From Notolepis coatsorum (lineage: Eukaryota > Chordata > Actinopteri > Aulopiformes > Paralepididae): a stretch of 64,000 nucleotides of DNA. The notes beneath the pieces are model-generated. The model did no database searches and was not told where the DNA came from. It worked only from the letters and a program-made list of their open reading frames with translations. Position 1 is the first letter of the stretch. Each line of letters starts with the position of its first letter. Location of the stretch: the NCBI GenBank assembly GCA_963971535.1, contig OZ020590.1, positions 151,339,534-151,403,533 of the forward strand. Reading direction: 5' to 3'. The position numbers and the translations under genes are program-made. Below, piece after piece: positions 1 through 11,420 of the stretch.

Positions 1-1
1 C

Positions 2-2545
2 CTCCTGCTCAAGCTCCGCGCCTCACTGATCAAAGGCGGCTTTGATCTCCGGCAGTGGGCCAGCAGTGACCCTCAAGTACTTCGCAGCCTCTCCCCAGAG
101 ACAAAGGCAGCAAGCAGCGAGACCTGGATGGCGACCACCCCATGTGAAGCGCAGGAAATGACATTGGGCCTAGTCTGGCGCTTGAAAACAGACTCGCTCC
201 AGTACAAGCACACACCCCTGACCCCGGAGCAGGGAAGGTCGACACCGACCACCAGACGGAGCGTATACAGAACACTCGCAAGTCAATACGACCCGCTGGG
301 GTGTATCCTACCTTACACCACTCGGGCGAAAATGATTGTGCGAGAGCTGTGGGACAAGGAACAGGGCTGGGACGACCCCATACCCGACCACCTAGCTTCC
401 ACCTGGAGAGAGTGGGAGAGAGAACTCAGCTCGCTCCAAAATGTGAACATACGCCGGAGCTACTTCCCACCCACAGTGCGGCTGGAGACGTGCCAGATGG
501 ACCTGCACGTCTTCAGTGACGCCTCGGAAGTAGCCTACGGTTCGGTGGCTTACTTGCGGGCCCGAGAGGAGGGAGGAGAAATACACACAGCCTTCATCCT
601 GGCTCGCTCAAGAATAGCCCCCCGCAAGCAACAATCGATCCCGCGTCTAGAGCTCTGCGCAGCTCTGGTAGGCGCGCAACTCACCACGTTAATCCAACGT
701 GAACTCACCATCCCGGTGCAAAGAACAATCTTGTGGTCAGACTCCATGACCGTACTCGCATGGATCCAGTCCGATTCTTGTAGATACAAGGTCTTCGTGG
801 GAGTCAGAGTCACAGAGATTCAAGACCTGGTAGGATCAGCGTGCTGGAGGTACGTTGACACCAAACAGAACCCAGCCGATGTCATCACACGGGGGATGTC
901 CCTAGATGACCTCACACGTCCCAATATCTACAGTGACGGTCCTGAGTTCCTCAAGCTCCCGGAGGAGGAGTGGCCTACCCCCACCCCACGGGAGGCTAGT
1001 CAAGAGGAGGCAGAGATCAAGAAATCTATGTTCTGTGGGCTGACGCACATCCCAGTCCCCACTGACCCTAACATAGACGACTGCCTAACCTTTGAGAGTG
1101 CGCAGCTAAAAACATTCCTGTGGCACCACCCTGAGGTTCCCCCCACTACAGACATTGACGCATCGAACTACGCAGAGGCAGAACTCCTTCTGCTACAGCG
1201 AGCCCAAAGAGACTCGTTTCCCGATGAGCTAGACTGCCTGCAGGGAACAAAGCCAATCCCTTCAGACAGCAGACTGCTCCACTTGGCCCCTGATCGCGAC
1301 ACCCATGGCCTCATCAGGGTGGGTGGTCGTCTGAGACGGGCCCCGGACTTAACGGATGACGTCAAGTATCCTATCGTCCTCAACAGCCGACACAAGGTCA
1401 CTGAGCTCATCATAAAGAAATACGACGAGGATGTGCACCACGCTGGGGCAGAGAGAGTCTTCGCTGAGATCCGACGTCGTTACTGGATACTGCAAGGAAG
1501 AGAAGCAGTACGACGCTTCCAGCGGACCTGTCTAGACTGTCGCAAGTGGCGAGCACAGCCCAGTATACCCATGATGGCCGACCTGCCTCCCTGCCGCCTC
1601 CGACTCGGCGAGAAGCCCTTTTACTCCACGGGCGTGGACTGCTTCGGCCCGCTCTACGTGAAGAAAGGAAGAGGGACAGAGAAGAGGTGGGGCATTGTAT
1701 ACAAGTGCATGACCACCCGAGCAGTACACATAGAACTCCTTCAGACCATGAGTACGGATTCATTCCTCATGTCCTTCTGGAGATTCACATCAAGAAAAGG
1801 AAAACCGTCTACGTTGTTGTCTGATCAAGGGACAAACTTCAAAGGCGGAGAAAGAGAGCTGAGAGAGAGCTTCCAGGCCATGGGCCCAGGACTTAAGACC
1901 CACCTCGCTCCCTATCAGATCGAATTCCAGTTTAACCCCCCGAACGCCCCTCACTTCGGTGGAACCTGGGAAAGAGAAGTACGTTCCATAAAGACAGCTC
2001 TGTACGCCGTGCTTGGGGCCCAGACCGTGGCGGAAGAAGTCCTCACGACAGTCCTCACGGAGATCGAGGGAGTATTGAACTCAAAGCCCCTCGGTTACGT
2101 CTCAAGTGATGTAGCAGATGTCGACCCAGTCACCCCCAACACTCTCTTGATGGTGCGGCTGGACCCTGCTCTTCCACAGACGGTGTACAGACCTGAAGAA
2201 GCGAACGGCCGAGGAATGTGGAGGTACAGTCAAATATTGGCTGACCAGTTTTGGAACAGTTTCCTCCTCCACTACCTACCGTCTCTCCAAACCCGTCAGA
2301 AGTGGGTAAAGGACAGAGACAACTTACAAGTGGACACAGTCGTTATGATCATAGACAAGTCACTACCCCGAGCTATGTGGCCGGCCGGCCGCGTAAGCAA
2401 AGTGATCACTGGTGCCGACGGGAAGGTCAGAGCGGCAGAAGTTATTGTCCAAGGGCGGACCTACACCCGACCCGTGGCGAGGCTGATAGAGTTGCCGAGG
2501 CTCCCTGACTCCCCTGATGACGATCATGACCCACTGACTTTGTAG
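2..2545 (+). CDS. BEL/Pao retrotransposon pol, 3' part (end of RT, RNase H, integrase, DUF5641-like tail)
   Basis: The reading frame is open from the window edge, so the first ATG at 128 is internal and the N-terminal part lies outside. In order I see: the end of the reverse transcriptase; RNase H with FSDASEVAYGSVAYL (about 507-551) and LWSDSMTVLAWI; an integrase HHCC zinc module (HHAGAERVFAEIRRRYWI then CLDC, about 1437-1540); an integrase core with GVDCFGP, LLSDQGTNF and PHFGGTWERE supplying the D, D and E; and a C-terminal region typical of BEL/Pao polyproteins (about 2210-2500). The product would copy RNA to DNA and integrate it. The frame is intact to the TAG at 2543-2545 and is followed after ~95 bp by the 3' LTR. 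Family assignment is very secure; activity cannot be judged because gag, protease and most of RT lie outside. Confidence 0.93.
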   Translation, partial: LLLKLRASLIKGGFDLRQWASSDPQVLRSLSPETKAASSETWMATTPCEAQEMTLGLVWRLKTDSLQYKHTPLTPEQGRSTPTTRRSVYRTLASQYDPLGCILPYTTRAKMIVRELWDKEQGWDDPIPDHLASTWREWERELSSLQNVNIRRSYFPPTVRLETCQMDLHVFSDASEVAYGSVAYLRAREEGGEIHTAFILARSRIAPRKQQSIPRLELCAALVGAQLTTLIQRELTIPVQRTILWSDSMTVLAWIQSDSCRYKVFVGVRVTEIQDLVGSACWRYVDTKQNPADVITRGMSLDDLTRPNIYSDGPEFLKLPEEEWPTPTPREASQEEAEIKKSMFCGLTHIPVPTDPNIDDCLTFESAQLKTFLWHHPEVPPTTDIDASNYAEAELLLLQRAQRDSFPDELDCLQGTKPIPSDSRLLHLAPDRDTHGLIRVGGRLRRAPDLTDDVKYPIVLNSRHKVTELIIKKYDEDVHHAGAERVFAEIRRRYWILQGREAVRRFQRTCLDCRKWRAQPSIPMMADLPPCRLRLGEKPFYSTGVDCFGPLYVKKGRGTEKRWGIVYKCMTTRAVHIELLQTMSTDSFLMSFWRFTSRKGKPSTLLSDQGTNFKGGERELRESFQAMGPGLKTHLAPYQIEFQFNPPNAPHFGGTWEREVRSIKTALYAVLGAQTVAEEVLTTVLTEIEGVLNSKPLGYVSSDVADVDPVTPNTLLMVRLDPALPQTVYRPEEANGRGMWRYSQILADQFWNSFLLHYLPSLQTRQKWVKDRDNLQVDTVVMIIDKSLPRAMWPAGRVSKVITGADGKVRAAEVIVQGRTYTRPVARLIELPRLPDSPDDDHDPLTL

Positions 2546-2639
2546 ATTGCCCTACTCCTCACAACAGACATTGAGCAGTTGACTGGACTATTAATCTGTC
2601 TCCCTTAACTAATTAGGTGCGGACTAATTAGGAGGCGGC

Positions 2640-3935
2640 TGTTGTGAAGGGCCAGATTAAAGCTGAGAATCTACCTTTATTGTTTTATATACTTTGTATA
2701 TTATTTAGATATACACGGTATATCCCTTTACCTGCGTTCGAACCATAGTAATATTCGCTCTCCTTATTGGATAGCGCCCTAGGCGCCAGCTCGCAAGCCC
2801 CCAACGTCAGGTTCAAAGACAAGCTCAGGCATGTCGTAACATGCCCGGAGACAGCGTATTGATCCCAGACAAGAACTGAGGTTTGGGACTAGATAAACAC
2901 TTAAGTATATATACGGCGCAAGGTGCGCACAGCAGCACTTCGTTCGTCTAAACAAGCAGTGTGGCAGTTCGTCTAAAGTCTGTCTGTGTGAAGTGAGCAA
3001 CCGTGCGTTGAGAACATGTGCGAATAGAATAGTAAAGTGTCAGAGTTTAATGCAGTAACGTCAAGTTCGACCTAGTTTAATGTGAAGTAAATAGTCGTTC
3101 ATTTATTGTATATCGTGCAACCCAGTTCGTTCGTGTGTAGCATTACCCAGCGGTTCGTCGTGTTTAGCTAGTGAACCTTAGCCAGGGTGTGTGGCCTAAA
3201 TACATCGCCAGCACCCGAGGAGGCCTAGTCGGAGAACCGTTGGACATGTGCACAGGAGAACCAGCGGCGGCGATTGCAGAACCATTACTGGTTGGATTAT
3301 ATTGATTTGGAACGTGTTACCCGGAGAAGAGCATCGTTGATTTCCACTATCGTTTGGGATTCAACCTCGTGAGGATTACACTCGGGCTGGCCTCATGGAC
3401 AGAGGCTGGCTAGCTGTCATCATTGCTATCGAGCATTTGGATTACAGTTATTGCTTTTGCTGCTGATCGTTGGATTTACAAGGACTGACTTCTGTACGTG
3501 GAGTCCCTTTATTCTTCATTGAATCAGACTGAGTATCCGAACATTCCTTTATCCTCTAGGCCTTACAACCCTGGAGGGAACCCAGTGTCTCCAGGCGGTA
3601 CCAGCGTTGCCTTCTATAATTGCTATTATACGCCAGGTGGCGTCAACCTAGTACCCATCGTGGAATTCCTGCTATTCCCAGTGACTCATGCTACTGACTG
3701 ACTTTATGCATATTCTTCGCCATACAAGCGCGACCCTAATTCTCATTCTGTAACCTAATGTTGCATAATAATAAATTACCCTCAAATACTATTTCTTTGT
3801 CAATGCCGTGTTATTATGAGTGTTCACCATCTATATTCGATGTACTGTCTGGCCAGTAATTAAGTACATACCTAGCAGTGGTTTAATCTATCACAATCTT
3901 TAATACAGTCAGGGTATTGTAACCCCTCAGTTACA
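2640..3935 (+). mobile_element. 3' LTR of the BEL/Pao element (copy 1)
   Basis: The LTR starts TGTTGTGAAGGGCC and ends CAGTTACA, giving TGT...ACA termini. It is recognisably related to the BEL LTRs at 14446, 44910 and 51053 (shared start, the 'attggatagcgccctaggcgcc' type block and the 'aatacagtcaggg' end), but it is longer (1,296 bp) and clearly diverged, so it is a different subfamily. The bases after it, gtact (3936-3940), belong to the target sequence, which is present without any element near 43865; they are probably one copy of a 5-bp target duplication whose partner lies left of the window. Confidence 0.85.
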
Positions 3936-4189
3936 GTACTGTTACATTTGTGACATACAAGATATGCAAATATACAGTAGTTAAACAGAGATCTTAACAG
4001 AAAATATATACATACGAGGGGGAGGAAACTGTACATTAGCAGGGAGTGGGTGGGTGGGTGGGAGGGGACATGTGTATTGTGAATTGTGTATTGTGAAAGC
4101 CAAGGTAGGTGATTCAATAATGTTACTAGATCAACTGATCTTTACATTCGAATTTTTTTTCAAATAGTCTACTAGTATAAATGTTTGGA

Positions 4190-4489
4190 TCAAAATGCTG
4201 ATCGGTACTTTGGTACTTCGTTCAGACGGGAGAGGAGGAGAGGGGGTGTTTGCCTCCTTTCCTCAGACAATTCTTTGCACTCTTCTCCCTGATTTGTAAT
4301 AGCTTTTGGCAATCTGAAGTACTCCAAATGCTTTTCCCGGTCCGACCGATTAGTACAGCCAAAAACACAACAATAATTGACCCTTTTGAGCAACAATGAA
4401 CAGGAACAGTTGCGAGTTCGGTTGCGTTGTAAACATTCAGTATCTCCAAAATGGTCGACTTCCGGTTTGATGACGCGCCGTGAAAACAT
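4190..4489 (-). pseudogene. THAP-domain N-terminal fragment (copy A)
   Basis: The minus-strand frame contains VNYCCVFGCTNRSDREKHLE followed by FRLPK and a basic stretch. This is the first half of a C2CH THAP zinc-binding DNA-binding module: the Cys pair, the NR motif and the [FY]RLP segment are all there. The frame ends before the second Cys-His pair, and the region expected to hold the conserved Trp is disturbed. It is best read as an isolated first exon or a decayed fragment of a THAP gene, possibly from a P-element-like transposase. The same fragment lies at 44104-44310. Confidence 0.6.
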
Positions 4490-4758
4490 AAGCTACTGTC
4501 TAGACATGTGTATGGCTGGGAGCTTTATACAATTAAACTCTTACACTAAACCAAAATAAAATCAAAACATTACTTAAAACAGAAATGGTAAACTAGCGCC
4601 ACCTGCTGAACAGAGCAGGAAATGCCACAATGCATAGAGTTAGCAGGTAAATTAATTTACATTGATAAACATAAAATATGCATGGAGCCACATACCTGCA
4701 GAAGACACATAAAACAACACCGCTGGAGTCTTCTGGTCACTGCACATCTTGCATAACT

Positions 4759-5030
4759 ACATGTACAAAATTAAACAATTCATTCGTTTCTTCACCATAA
4801 TAACTCATACCTACATGTACAAAATTAAATGCATTCGTTTTTTTCACCATAATAACTCATACCTACATGTACTAAATTAAACACTTCATTAGTTTCTTCA
4901 CCATAATAACTCATACCTACATGTACTAAATTAAACAATTCATTCGTTTCTTCACCATAATAACTCATACCTACATGTACAAAATTAAACAATGCATTAG
5001 TTTCTTCACCATAATAATAATAATAACTCA
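4759..5030. repeat. 54-bp minisatellite (copy A)
   Basis: About five tandem units begin at 4759, 4813, 4865, 4919 and 4973, so the period is about 54 bp. Each unit carries 'acatgtac[at]aaattaaac' and 'cttcaccataataactcat'. Copy B has the same array, split by a BEL insertion (44680-44909 and 52225-52370). Confidence 0.85.
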
Positions 5031-5056
5031 AAGAACAGAGATAATGGAATCTGCAT

Positions 5057-5948
5057 TAGGGATGTCCCGATCCGATCACGTGATCGGAATCGGCGTCGAT
5101 CACGTGCTTTTCAGAGTATCGGGGATCGGGAAAAAATAATAATAAAAATCGGCAGTCAAAAAAAGAAAATTTTTATTCAACAAACATGACCATGTCCACG
5201 TCTTAAACTCATACGGAGGCCTTATTTTTGGTTTTAAATTACATATAATATATCATCATTAATGTATTTATTGTCACACAGAGCAGAATAATTATCCACA
5301 ACAAACACATTCCCCTTTAATTTTCACCGTTGCAACAAACATTCCCTTTAATTTAGACGCTACACGCTACACGCGACCACATCACAACAACAACACGTCG
5401 CTCCCGAAACACGGTTAATATCCACTGACTTGAGCAGCTAGACTTAATGTCAGAGGTTTGGAACTAAGCATTTTAAAATAGAAAGTCAAGCCAGTTGCAA
5501 TGTTTGCAAGGAGGAGATTCCGCGTGGAGGAAAAACTCATGAAGCAGCAGGCTGGAGGCGAAGTTTTCAGACTAACTTTTCAACTGGAGGATAACGTTAC
5601 GTGACTGAGGATTATCGTCGGCGTTTCAGACCAGAATGGACCATTACGTAAGTCGAACACTGAATGTATACTAATGTGCAAACATATATTGAAACTTTTA
5701 ATATTTCTCATATGAAGCAGAAGCACATTTCTCAGGGTGAATGTAATAACAAAAGCCTCCGCTCTCGCGCCCCGGACTATTATAGGCAACAGATGGGCTT
5801 GTCTCGCTCTGCCAGTTTCTGACAAAAATGCGTCAAAATTGATTACTAATGTGAAAGATCGGATCGGAAACGATCGGATCGATAGATATTTAAAATCACA
5901 TGATCGGGATCGGATCGGAAGCAAAAAAAGGCGATCGGGACATCCCTA
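5057..5948. mobile_element. Non-autonomous hAT element (MITE-like), 892 bp
   Basis: Termini are TAGGGATGTCCCGATC at the left and its inverted form GATCGGGACATCCCTA at the right. They are flanked by an exact 8-bp target duplication, atctgcat (5049-5056 and 5949-5956). An 8-bp duplication is the hAT signature. The paralogous site at about 52388-52400 reads straight through with a single atctgcat, which proves the insertion boundaries. No transposase frame is present inside. Confidence 0.88.
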
Positions 5949-6885
5949 ATCTGCATGGAATGGCCGTAGCAATCATTGCGACATTTAACCTACCTATTAG
6001 TTACATTTAGCAGAAACGAGTGAAATAAGGAGCTATATTTCAAACGGAAGCACCTCCCCTCAGCAGAGAGCGGCAACTTCTTCTTTTTGAGGTTTAACGG
6101 CGGCCGACCACTTGTTAGGGTATTTGCCGCCATCTACTGGTATCCTTTACCTCCTACAAAATCCAATTCCCCTCACCTTCATGGAGTGCAACTGTGACCA
6201 CTGTGTTCCTGCTCTGCTTGAATAATGGACACGGGAGACAGGATGGACGGAGTACTTCTTTTCTTTATACTGTCAAGCATAAGAAATACACAATGCCGTC
6301 AGACTTAAGCACATCCATGTTGGTAAGTACACACATCTCTCATCATTCAGGATAGACTGAGCTATATGAATCAGACATTAGAATATAAAACATTAGAAAA
6401 TACATTAGAATAAAACATTAGAAAATACAATTGACCAAAAACATCACAACATACCTGTCAAGCATAATAAATATACAATGCCGTCAGCCTTAAGCACATC
6501 CATGTTGGTAAGTACACACATCTCTGTGGTAGGAGAAAACTCCAGTTAGAACACACACTTCTCAGCAGCGCCCGGTGTAAAGCCCCTCCCCCCATGAATA
6601 CTAGTTTACCAACGTGCTCATATAAGAGTTCGCGAAAACGGCCAAATCTCTTATAAACAGATACACAACTGCACAACATCAAACCACTGTTCATAACTCG
6701 GTTCATTACTTGGAAACCTATTTACAACATTCTTCTTCTTCTTCTTCTTCTTCCATGAGTTAATGGCAGATTGCGACCACAAAAAGCGCATACCGCCACA
6801 TACTGTACAATCCATTCAACCCCATAACACACAAAACAAAACCCCATCCCTAACATCACCACCCTATCCAAACCTAATCTATGAG

Positions 6886-8332
6886 TCATTCATTGCCTCC
6901 TGTGGGCTGACTCTGGCTTTTTTGAACACTCACCACCACCTCCCATAACTCTCTTACTTGATCACTCACAACAACCTTCTTCCCTAACTTCCCTAACTCC
7001 CTTGATACTTGCCCCATTGTCAACCCCTTCATACCCATGTCTAGTACTGCTGCTTCAACTACTAACTTTAACCTCTCTGTCCTACTGCTAACCATCACTA
7101 TTGTATTCACTACTCTTGTCACAAATGCCACTATCTCCAACTTCTCCCCCCACACCCTCTCTTTCTCCTCCTGTACTTCCTCTACTGACAAATGCCCTTT
7201 TCTAAACCCCTGATCCTCACCTTGCTTCCCCTGATCCTCCTGCACTACCCTTACTGCCAAATGCCCTTCTCCTTCCTTACCTTGCTTTCCCTGTCCTACC
7301 TTCCTAACTGCCTCTGCATACGAAATCCTATCATCCCTTCTCACCTGCTGGACCACTACCTCTCGCTTCATCGCCTCACAACCCCAATACGCTACACTAT
7401 GCTTCCCACCACAACTACAACACCTCGGCTCCACTCCCAGGTCACACTCCCCATACTCATGCTCCCCACTACATCTAGCACATCTCTGTCCCTTCCTACA
7501 TGACCTAGCTATATGACCAAACTCCTGGCACCTGTAACACCTCAACGGTTTCGGCACAAACTCCCTAACCCTATATGCCAAAAACCCTAAAAATACTCTT
7601 GGACTAACCTCACCCTCAAACTGAATAACTATCGTCCCTGTCACCTCCTTCTCTACACCTGTCTTCATCCTATCTACACTCTTAACTTTCCCATTACGTT
7701 TGTCACTCCTCAACTCTTCTAACAGCTGCTCCATACTAACCTTAATTGGAATTCCACTAATCACCCCCTTGCAACCACCATCCCTTTTCTCCCCTACTAT
7801 CACTACTCTACAGACCTTCACTTTGCCAATGCTCTTCATTTCCCTTGCCTTCTCTACCTGCACTACACTTACACACCCTATAAACAAGTTCCCATCGTCT
7901 AACACCTTTCCGTACCTTACCTCTCCTAACTGTGCTCTAATGAGTTTTGACAGCTGACTCGGCTCTATGTTACTAACTCCGTCTACTCCCTCAAATCGCA
8001 CCACTACATTCAACCCTACAAACTCCTTCTCTCTACCCTCATCCTCAGACCCACTCAAGCTATCTCCCCCCTCTTTCTTCCTCTTACTCCCCTTCCCCCC
8101 ACTTTCCCTGCTCTTTTTCCCCACCTCTCCCTCGTTTTCCTCTCCTACTCTACACTCCATATCACTAGCCATCCCCTCTCCTTCATCACGGCCATCACTG
8201 TTGGAATTGCACTTGCTTGCTCTACCCCCCCTGGCTCCCGACGTCGAACCCTGGGGGGAACTAGGGCCCGAAAACGGCAACATGCTTCGTTCACTCCTAC
8301 TCCTACTTCTAGCTCCCGACCTCAAACCCTTG
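6886..8332 (-). pseudogene. LINE ORF1 (Gag-like nucleic-acid-binding protein), main part, split by the Academ-like element
   Basis: A long minus-strand frame encodes a basic, Ser/Arg-rich N-terminal region, an RRM-like middle, and three clustered CCHC-type knuckles. The knuckles start at CYRCQEFGHIARSC, CARCSGEHEYGEC and CCSCGGKHSVAYWGC (about 7380-7545). This layout is typical of ORF1 proteins of I/Jockey-group non-LTR retrotransposons, which coat the element RNA. The apparent N-terminus upstream of 8332 comes from the neighbouring transposon's inverted repeat and is not real. The true start is at 16574, and the gene was interrupted after about 47 codons. The final ~500 bp is also present at 53170-53476 and 55512 onward. 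Confidence 0.8.
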
Positions 8333-8690
8333 TAGTCTATTTGCCATCCCATAGAGCCCCATTGTGAACCCGGAAATTTTGGAACCACCAAAGTTTTATG
8401 ATGGATATGGATAATACGGGTCCCCAGCACTCAGAAACTGCCGGATGCTAATTTGTAAATGTTGGGCAACTTTTTTTATTTGCATAATTAGCTAAGATTT
8501 GCATAATCGCCTAAATGGACAAATCTCAGAAACTACTTGATCAATTTCAACAATGTTGGAGTTGTTTTGGGGGTTATTCAGGATGCTGAATCCATTTATG
8601 ATACTTAAGAGAAGAAATGTATTTCAAAATTGCAATATTTACTGGAATTTACCAAATTTCTACTAATTTTGGTGCCATTTTTTATGAATT
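8333..8690 (+). repeat. Left terminal inverted repeat of the Academ-like element
   Basis: This end aligns in inverted orientation with 16075-16431 over about 350 bp. Shared blocks include 'aacccggaaattttggaacc', 'tgttgggcaacttttttt' and 'tttgcataatcgcctaaatg'. Identity by eye is high, with scattered substitutions and short indels, then fades near 8690. Long inverted repeats like these would be the transposase binding ends. Confidence 0.85.
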
Positions 8691-9206
8691 TTCAGTTTAT
8701 AAATGTTTCAGAAGATGCTGAATTTATAGATCATTTTCATGAAAAGTTCAATTGTAAACAGAATGATAATAATAATAATAACTTTCATTTGCAGAGCGCC
8801 TAATGGGGTACTCTAGGCGCTTATGCTTGGTTACTGGGGTAACTGCTGCAGGTGAGCTCTGCCATGAGTCCACGTGGCAGCAGAGCAGTTTGTTGCCACA
8901 ACTAGAAACTATTCTATTGGATTTTTGTATGTAACTGACCTTATAAAATTTCTTCAGAACCCCAGTTCCTAGCCTTGACTAAGACTTTACGTTAACGCAA
9001 AACTTCCAAGTGAGTAGTGGCTAATTTGCACCATGATCTCATTCCTACTGTGGCAACGAGCAACTGCAGCTGCAGAAAATACAGACCCCTGATTTTCAAG
9101 GATTGTTGTTTCAATGCAAGTAAGTTGAGAAAATATAAACAGATACACAAACTGTGGTTTTATTACTATCCAATAACAAACACTGAATATAATATGATCA
9201 CAAGCT

Positions 9207-9362
9207 GTCAGATGGCTAATGTTAACCCTAAGAGCTAGCTTACTACAGTAAGCTAGCTCTACAATAAGCTAGCTCTACAGTAAGCTAGCTCTACACAGTA
9301 AGCTAGCTCTACACAGTAAGCTACAGTAAGCTAGCTCTTAGGGTTAACGTTAGCCATCTGAC
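9207..9362. repeat. Inverted repeat with a tandemly repeated loop
   Basis: The arms at about 9207-9240 and 9329-9362 are near-perfect inverted copies ('gtcagatggctaatgttaac' against 'gttaacgttagccatctgac'). The loop consists of several copies of a ~17-bp unit 'taagctagctctacagt'. The sequence could fold as a hairpin on either strand. It lies in the non-coding 5' part of the Academ-like element, and I assign no function. Confidence 0.75.
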
Positions 9363-9415
9363 GGTAACTAATGTTAATGCATAGCTAGTTAGCTATGTTA
9401 GCAATGTATGTCATG

Positions 9416-9766
9416 TAGGGGTGTAACGATTCAACCTCACAATGATTAGATTCGATTACGATTCTTCAGGCAACAATTCAATGCATCATGAAATCTCTTC
9501 ATTTGACCACGATTCGATTCGATTAATTTTCTATCAGTTAATTCCTCCAAAAATGTTGAAAACACAAATGTGGCTGGGGGAACTGATTCACTCAGCATGA
9601 ATGGACTATAGGTCAACAAAAACAATACACACAAAAAAAAATATCTTTTTAAAGATTTAAATTTTTTTCCGATTATAATCGATTCTAACATTTTCAAATC
9701 GATGCAGTTGAATCGTCACATTAGAATCGATGCATTTCGATGCATCGGTGAATCGTTATACCCCTA
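9416..9766. mobile_element. Non-autonomous hAT MITE, 351 bp
   Basis: Termini are TAGGGGTGTAACGATTCA and the inverted form 'tgaatcgttataccccta'. The flanks atgtcatg (9408-9415) and atgacatg (9767-9774) form an 8-bp target duplication with one mismatch. There is no open reading frame of interest. It is nested in the 5' region of the Academ-like element, so it is younger than that insertion or travelled within it. Confidence 0.82.
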
Positions 9767-10146
9767 ATGACATGAATGTGTGATTATTACCTAGCCTCGC
9801 GTCACCAGGCTCTATCCCTTGTCACACAGAGAAGCATCAAGTTTGATTAAAAATATTGTATAGAATATTCATATGGTACTTTTGCTCTCCTTAATGTAGA
9901 ATTGTGTGATAGAAGATCTGAGGCACTGAGGCAGAGAGAGACCCAAAAGGTAATGCAAATACCAGTCAAGTTCATGTAAGATACCAATAACATGGGAAAT
10001 ACATGTTTTCATTGGAATAGTGAACAGCCCGTCCGAAATGTACATTCTGGCAATGTATCCATATTGCTCTGTAATGTAGAGTGTGTGGTAGTGCAGAGAC
10101 GGTGGATACAAATAGTGCATTCTTCTTTTGTTAATTTCAGATTGAC

Positions 10147-11420
10147 ATGTCAAGGAAGAAATGCCTATTCGAGCCCTGTGACGGCAAGGACAATGACTTC
10201 AAGACATCTGGACCAAAAGGCATTACAGCTTTGCTTCAGAGGAGTGAAGAGCTTGACGATTCAGCTACAACTGAGACTTTATCGAACATCATTGCTACCC
10301 ATGGTGTGTCAGCCTCTGTAGTTTGTCACAAATCATGTTATAGCTCATATAGCTCTAAGTCTAGAAAGGCAACCAAACGCAAGCTCAGCTCATCTGATGG
10401 TCAGCTAGGGAAACATATGTCTCGTTCTCATGCCTTTGACTTTTCGAAACAATGTCTGTTTTGTGGTATCATTTGCGAACCCAAAGACACCAAACACCCT
10501 GATAGATGGAAGCCAGTGAAACAATGCCGGACTGTTGAGAGACCAGGAATGCAATCCTTCAAAAACATCATCTTGTCTAAATGTGATGAGCGCCAGGATC
10601 AATGGGCTGAGGAAGTGGCTCTACGGGTAAATGCCGTCCTGGACCTGCATGCAGCTGATGCCCAGTATCACACCAAGTGCTACAATGACTTCAAGAGAGT
10701 TTCCTCAAGTGCAAGTTCCCAATGCAGACCGTTTGATAGCTATTTAGCTGCTGTCATTGACCACATGAATGCAGACAAGTCATCAACCTGGACAGTGTCA
10801 GAGTTACATGATATATATGTAGCCAACTCCGGGCACCTCTGCAGTAAGCAGATACTATCTAACTTGTGTGACTTTTATGGCGATGCTGTAGCTGCCATGA
10901 GGGTAGAAGGGTGCCAGACTATTGTTCGTTTTAGACATTCCATGAGTAAGTCACTCAAACTGGTCAAACAAGAAAAAACCACTGCCGCTGATGAAGTTAT
11001 CACCAAGCTTGTGAAGAGAGTGCAAGCTGAGGTGCAGAATATTCCCTTGCACCGTGAATATGACCTTGGCAGCTTCCAGCATGACAAGATCATACAAGCC
11101 ACAAGTCCATCCCTTTTGAAGTTTGTCTCCTGTCTGGTATCAAAGGAAGGAAAAGTGACAAAACCATCACTTACACTCGCTCAGTGCATCCAGCAGCACA
11201 TCAGTGGGAGCTGGAATCAGACAACCCTGGGGCTTGCCGTAAGACTCCACCATAAATATGGTAGCGCAGAGCTGGTCAAGAATCTTAACGAGCATGGCAT
11301 TGTCACCACCTACGATGAAGTCATACGGTTCCGGAAGTCAGCTGCCAAATATGCTTCAGAGGACCCAGAGAAGTATCTGCGCACAGTTGGCTTGGAGAGG
11401 CAGATTGGCCCCACAGTTGG
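10147..11420 (+). pseudogene. Academ-like transposase gene, N-terminal third (zinc-binding region)
   Basis: Begins at ATG 10147, just after 'tttgttaatttcag', which resembles a splice acceptor, so a 5' non-coding exon is possible. The first ~200 residues carry spaced Cys/His motifs: CLFEPC, a CHKSC pair, CLFCGIICEP then H and C, and AQYHTKCYNDF. These suggest N-terminal zinc-binding modules for recognising the transposon ends. A long alpha-helical segment without recognised motifs follows. Near 11416-11423 the frame shifts by one base in a run of G; the same protein continues at once in another frame, pointing to a single-base deletion. Reading onward in the original frame gives unrelated sequence to 11559. 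Confidence 0.75.

Larger units (their letters stand above)
3936..7038. repeat. Segmental duplication, copy A
   Basis: Apart from an inserted hAT element at 5057-5948, this sequence matches 43866-44909 plus 52225-53476 almost base for base, including a THAP fragment, a 54-bp minisatellite and a (TTC)n tract. It therefore exists twice about 40 kb apart in the same orientation. Copy A has a BEL element on its left edge and a hAT MITE inside; copy B has neither but holds a different BEL element. Between the THAP fragment and the LINE at 6886 I see no other coding signal. Confidence 0.9.

Noticed and set aside
7192..8335. Plus-strand Pro/Ser/Leu-rich frames opposite LINE ORF1 (also at 55666-56428 and 60532-60936)
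   Set aside because: Antisense shadows of a purine-rich coding strand; no independent motifs.
8333..8430. The first ~33 codons of the long minus-strand frame ending at 6886 as a true ORF1 N-terminus
   Set aside because: They come from the Academ-like terminal inverted repeat; the real N-terminus is at 16432-16574 and, in the second copy, at 60932.
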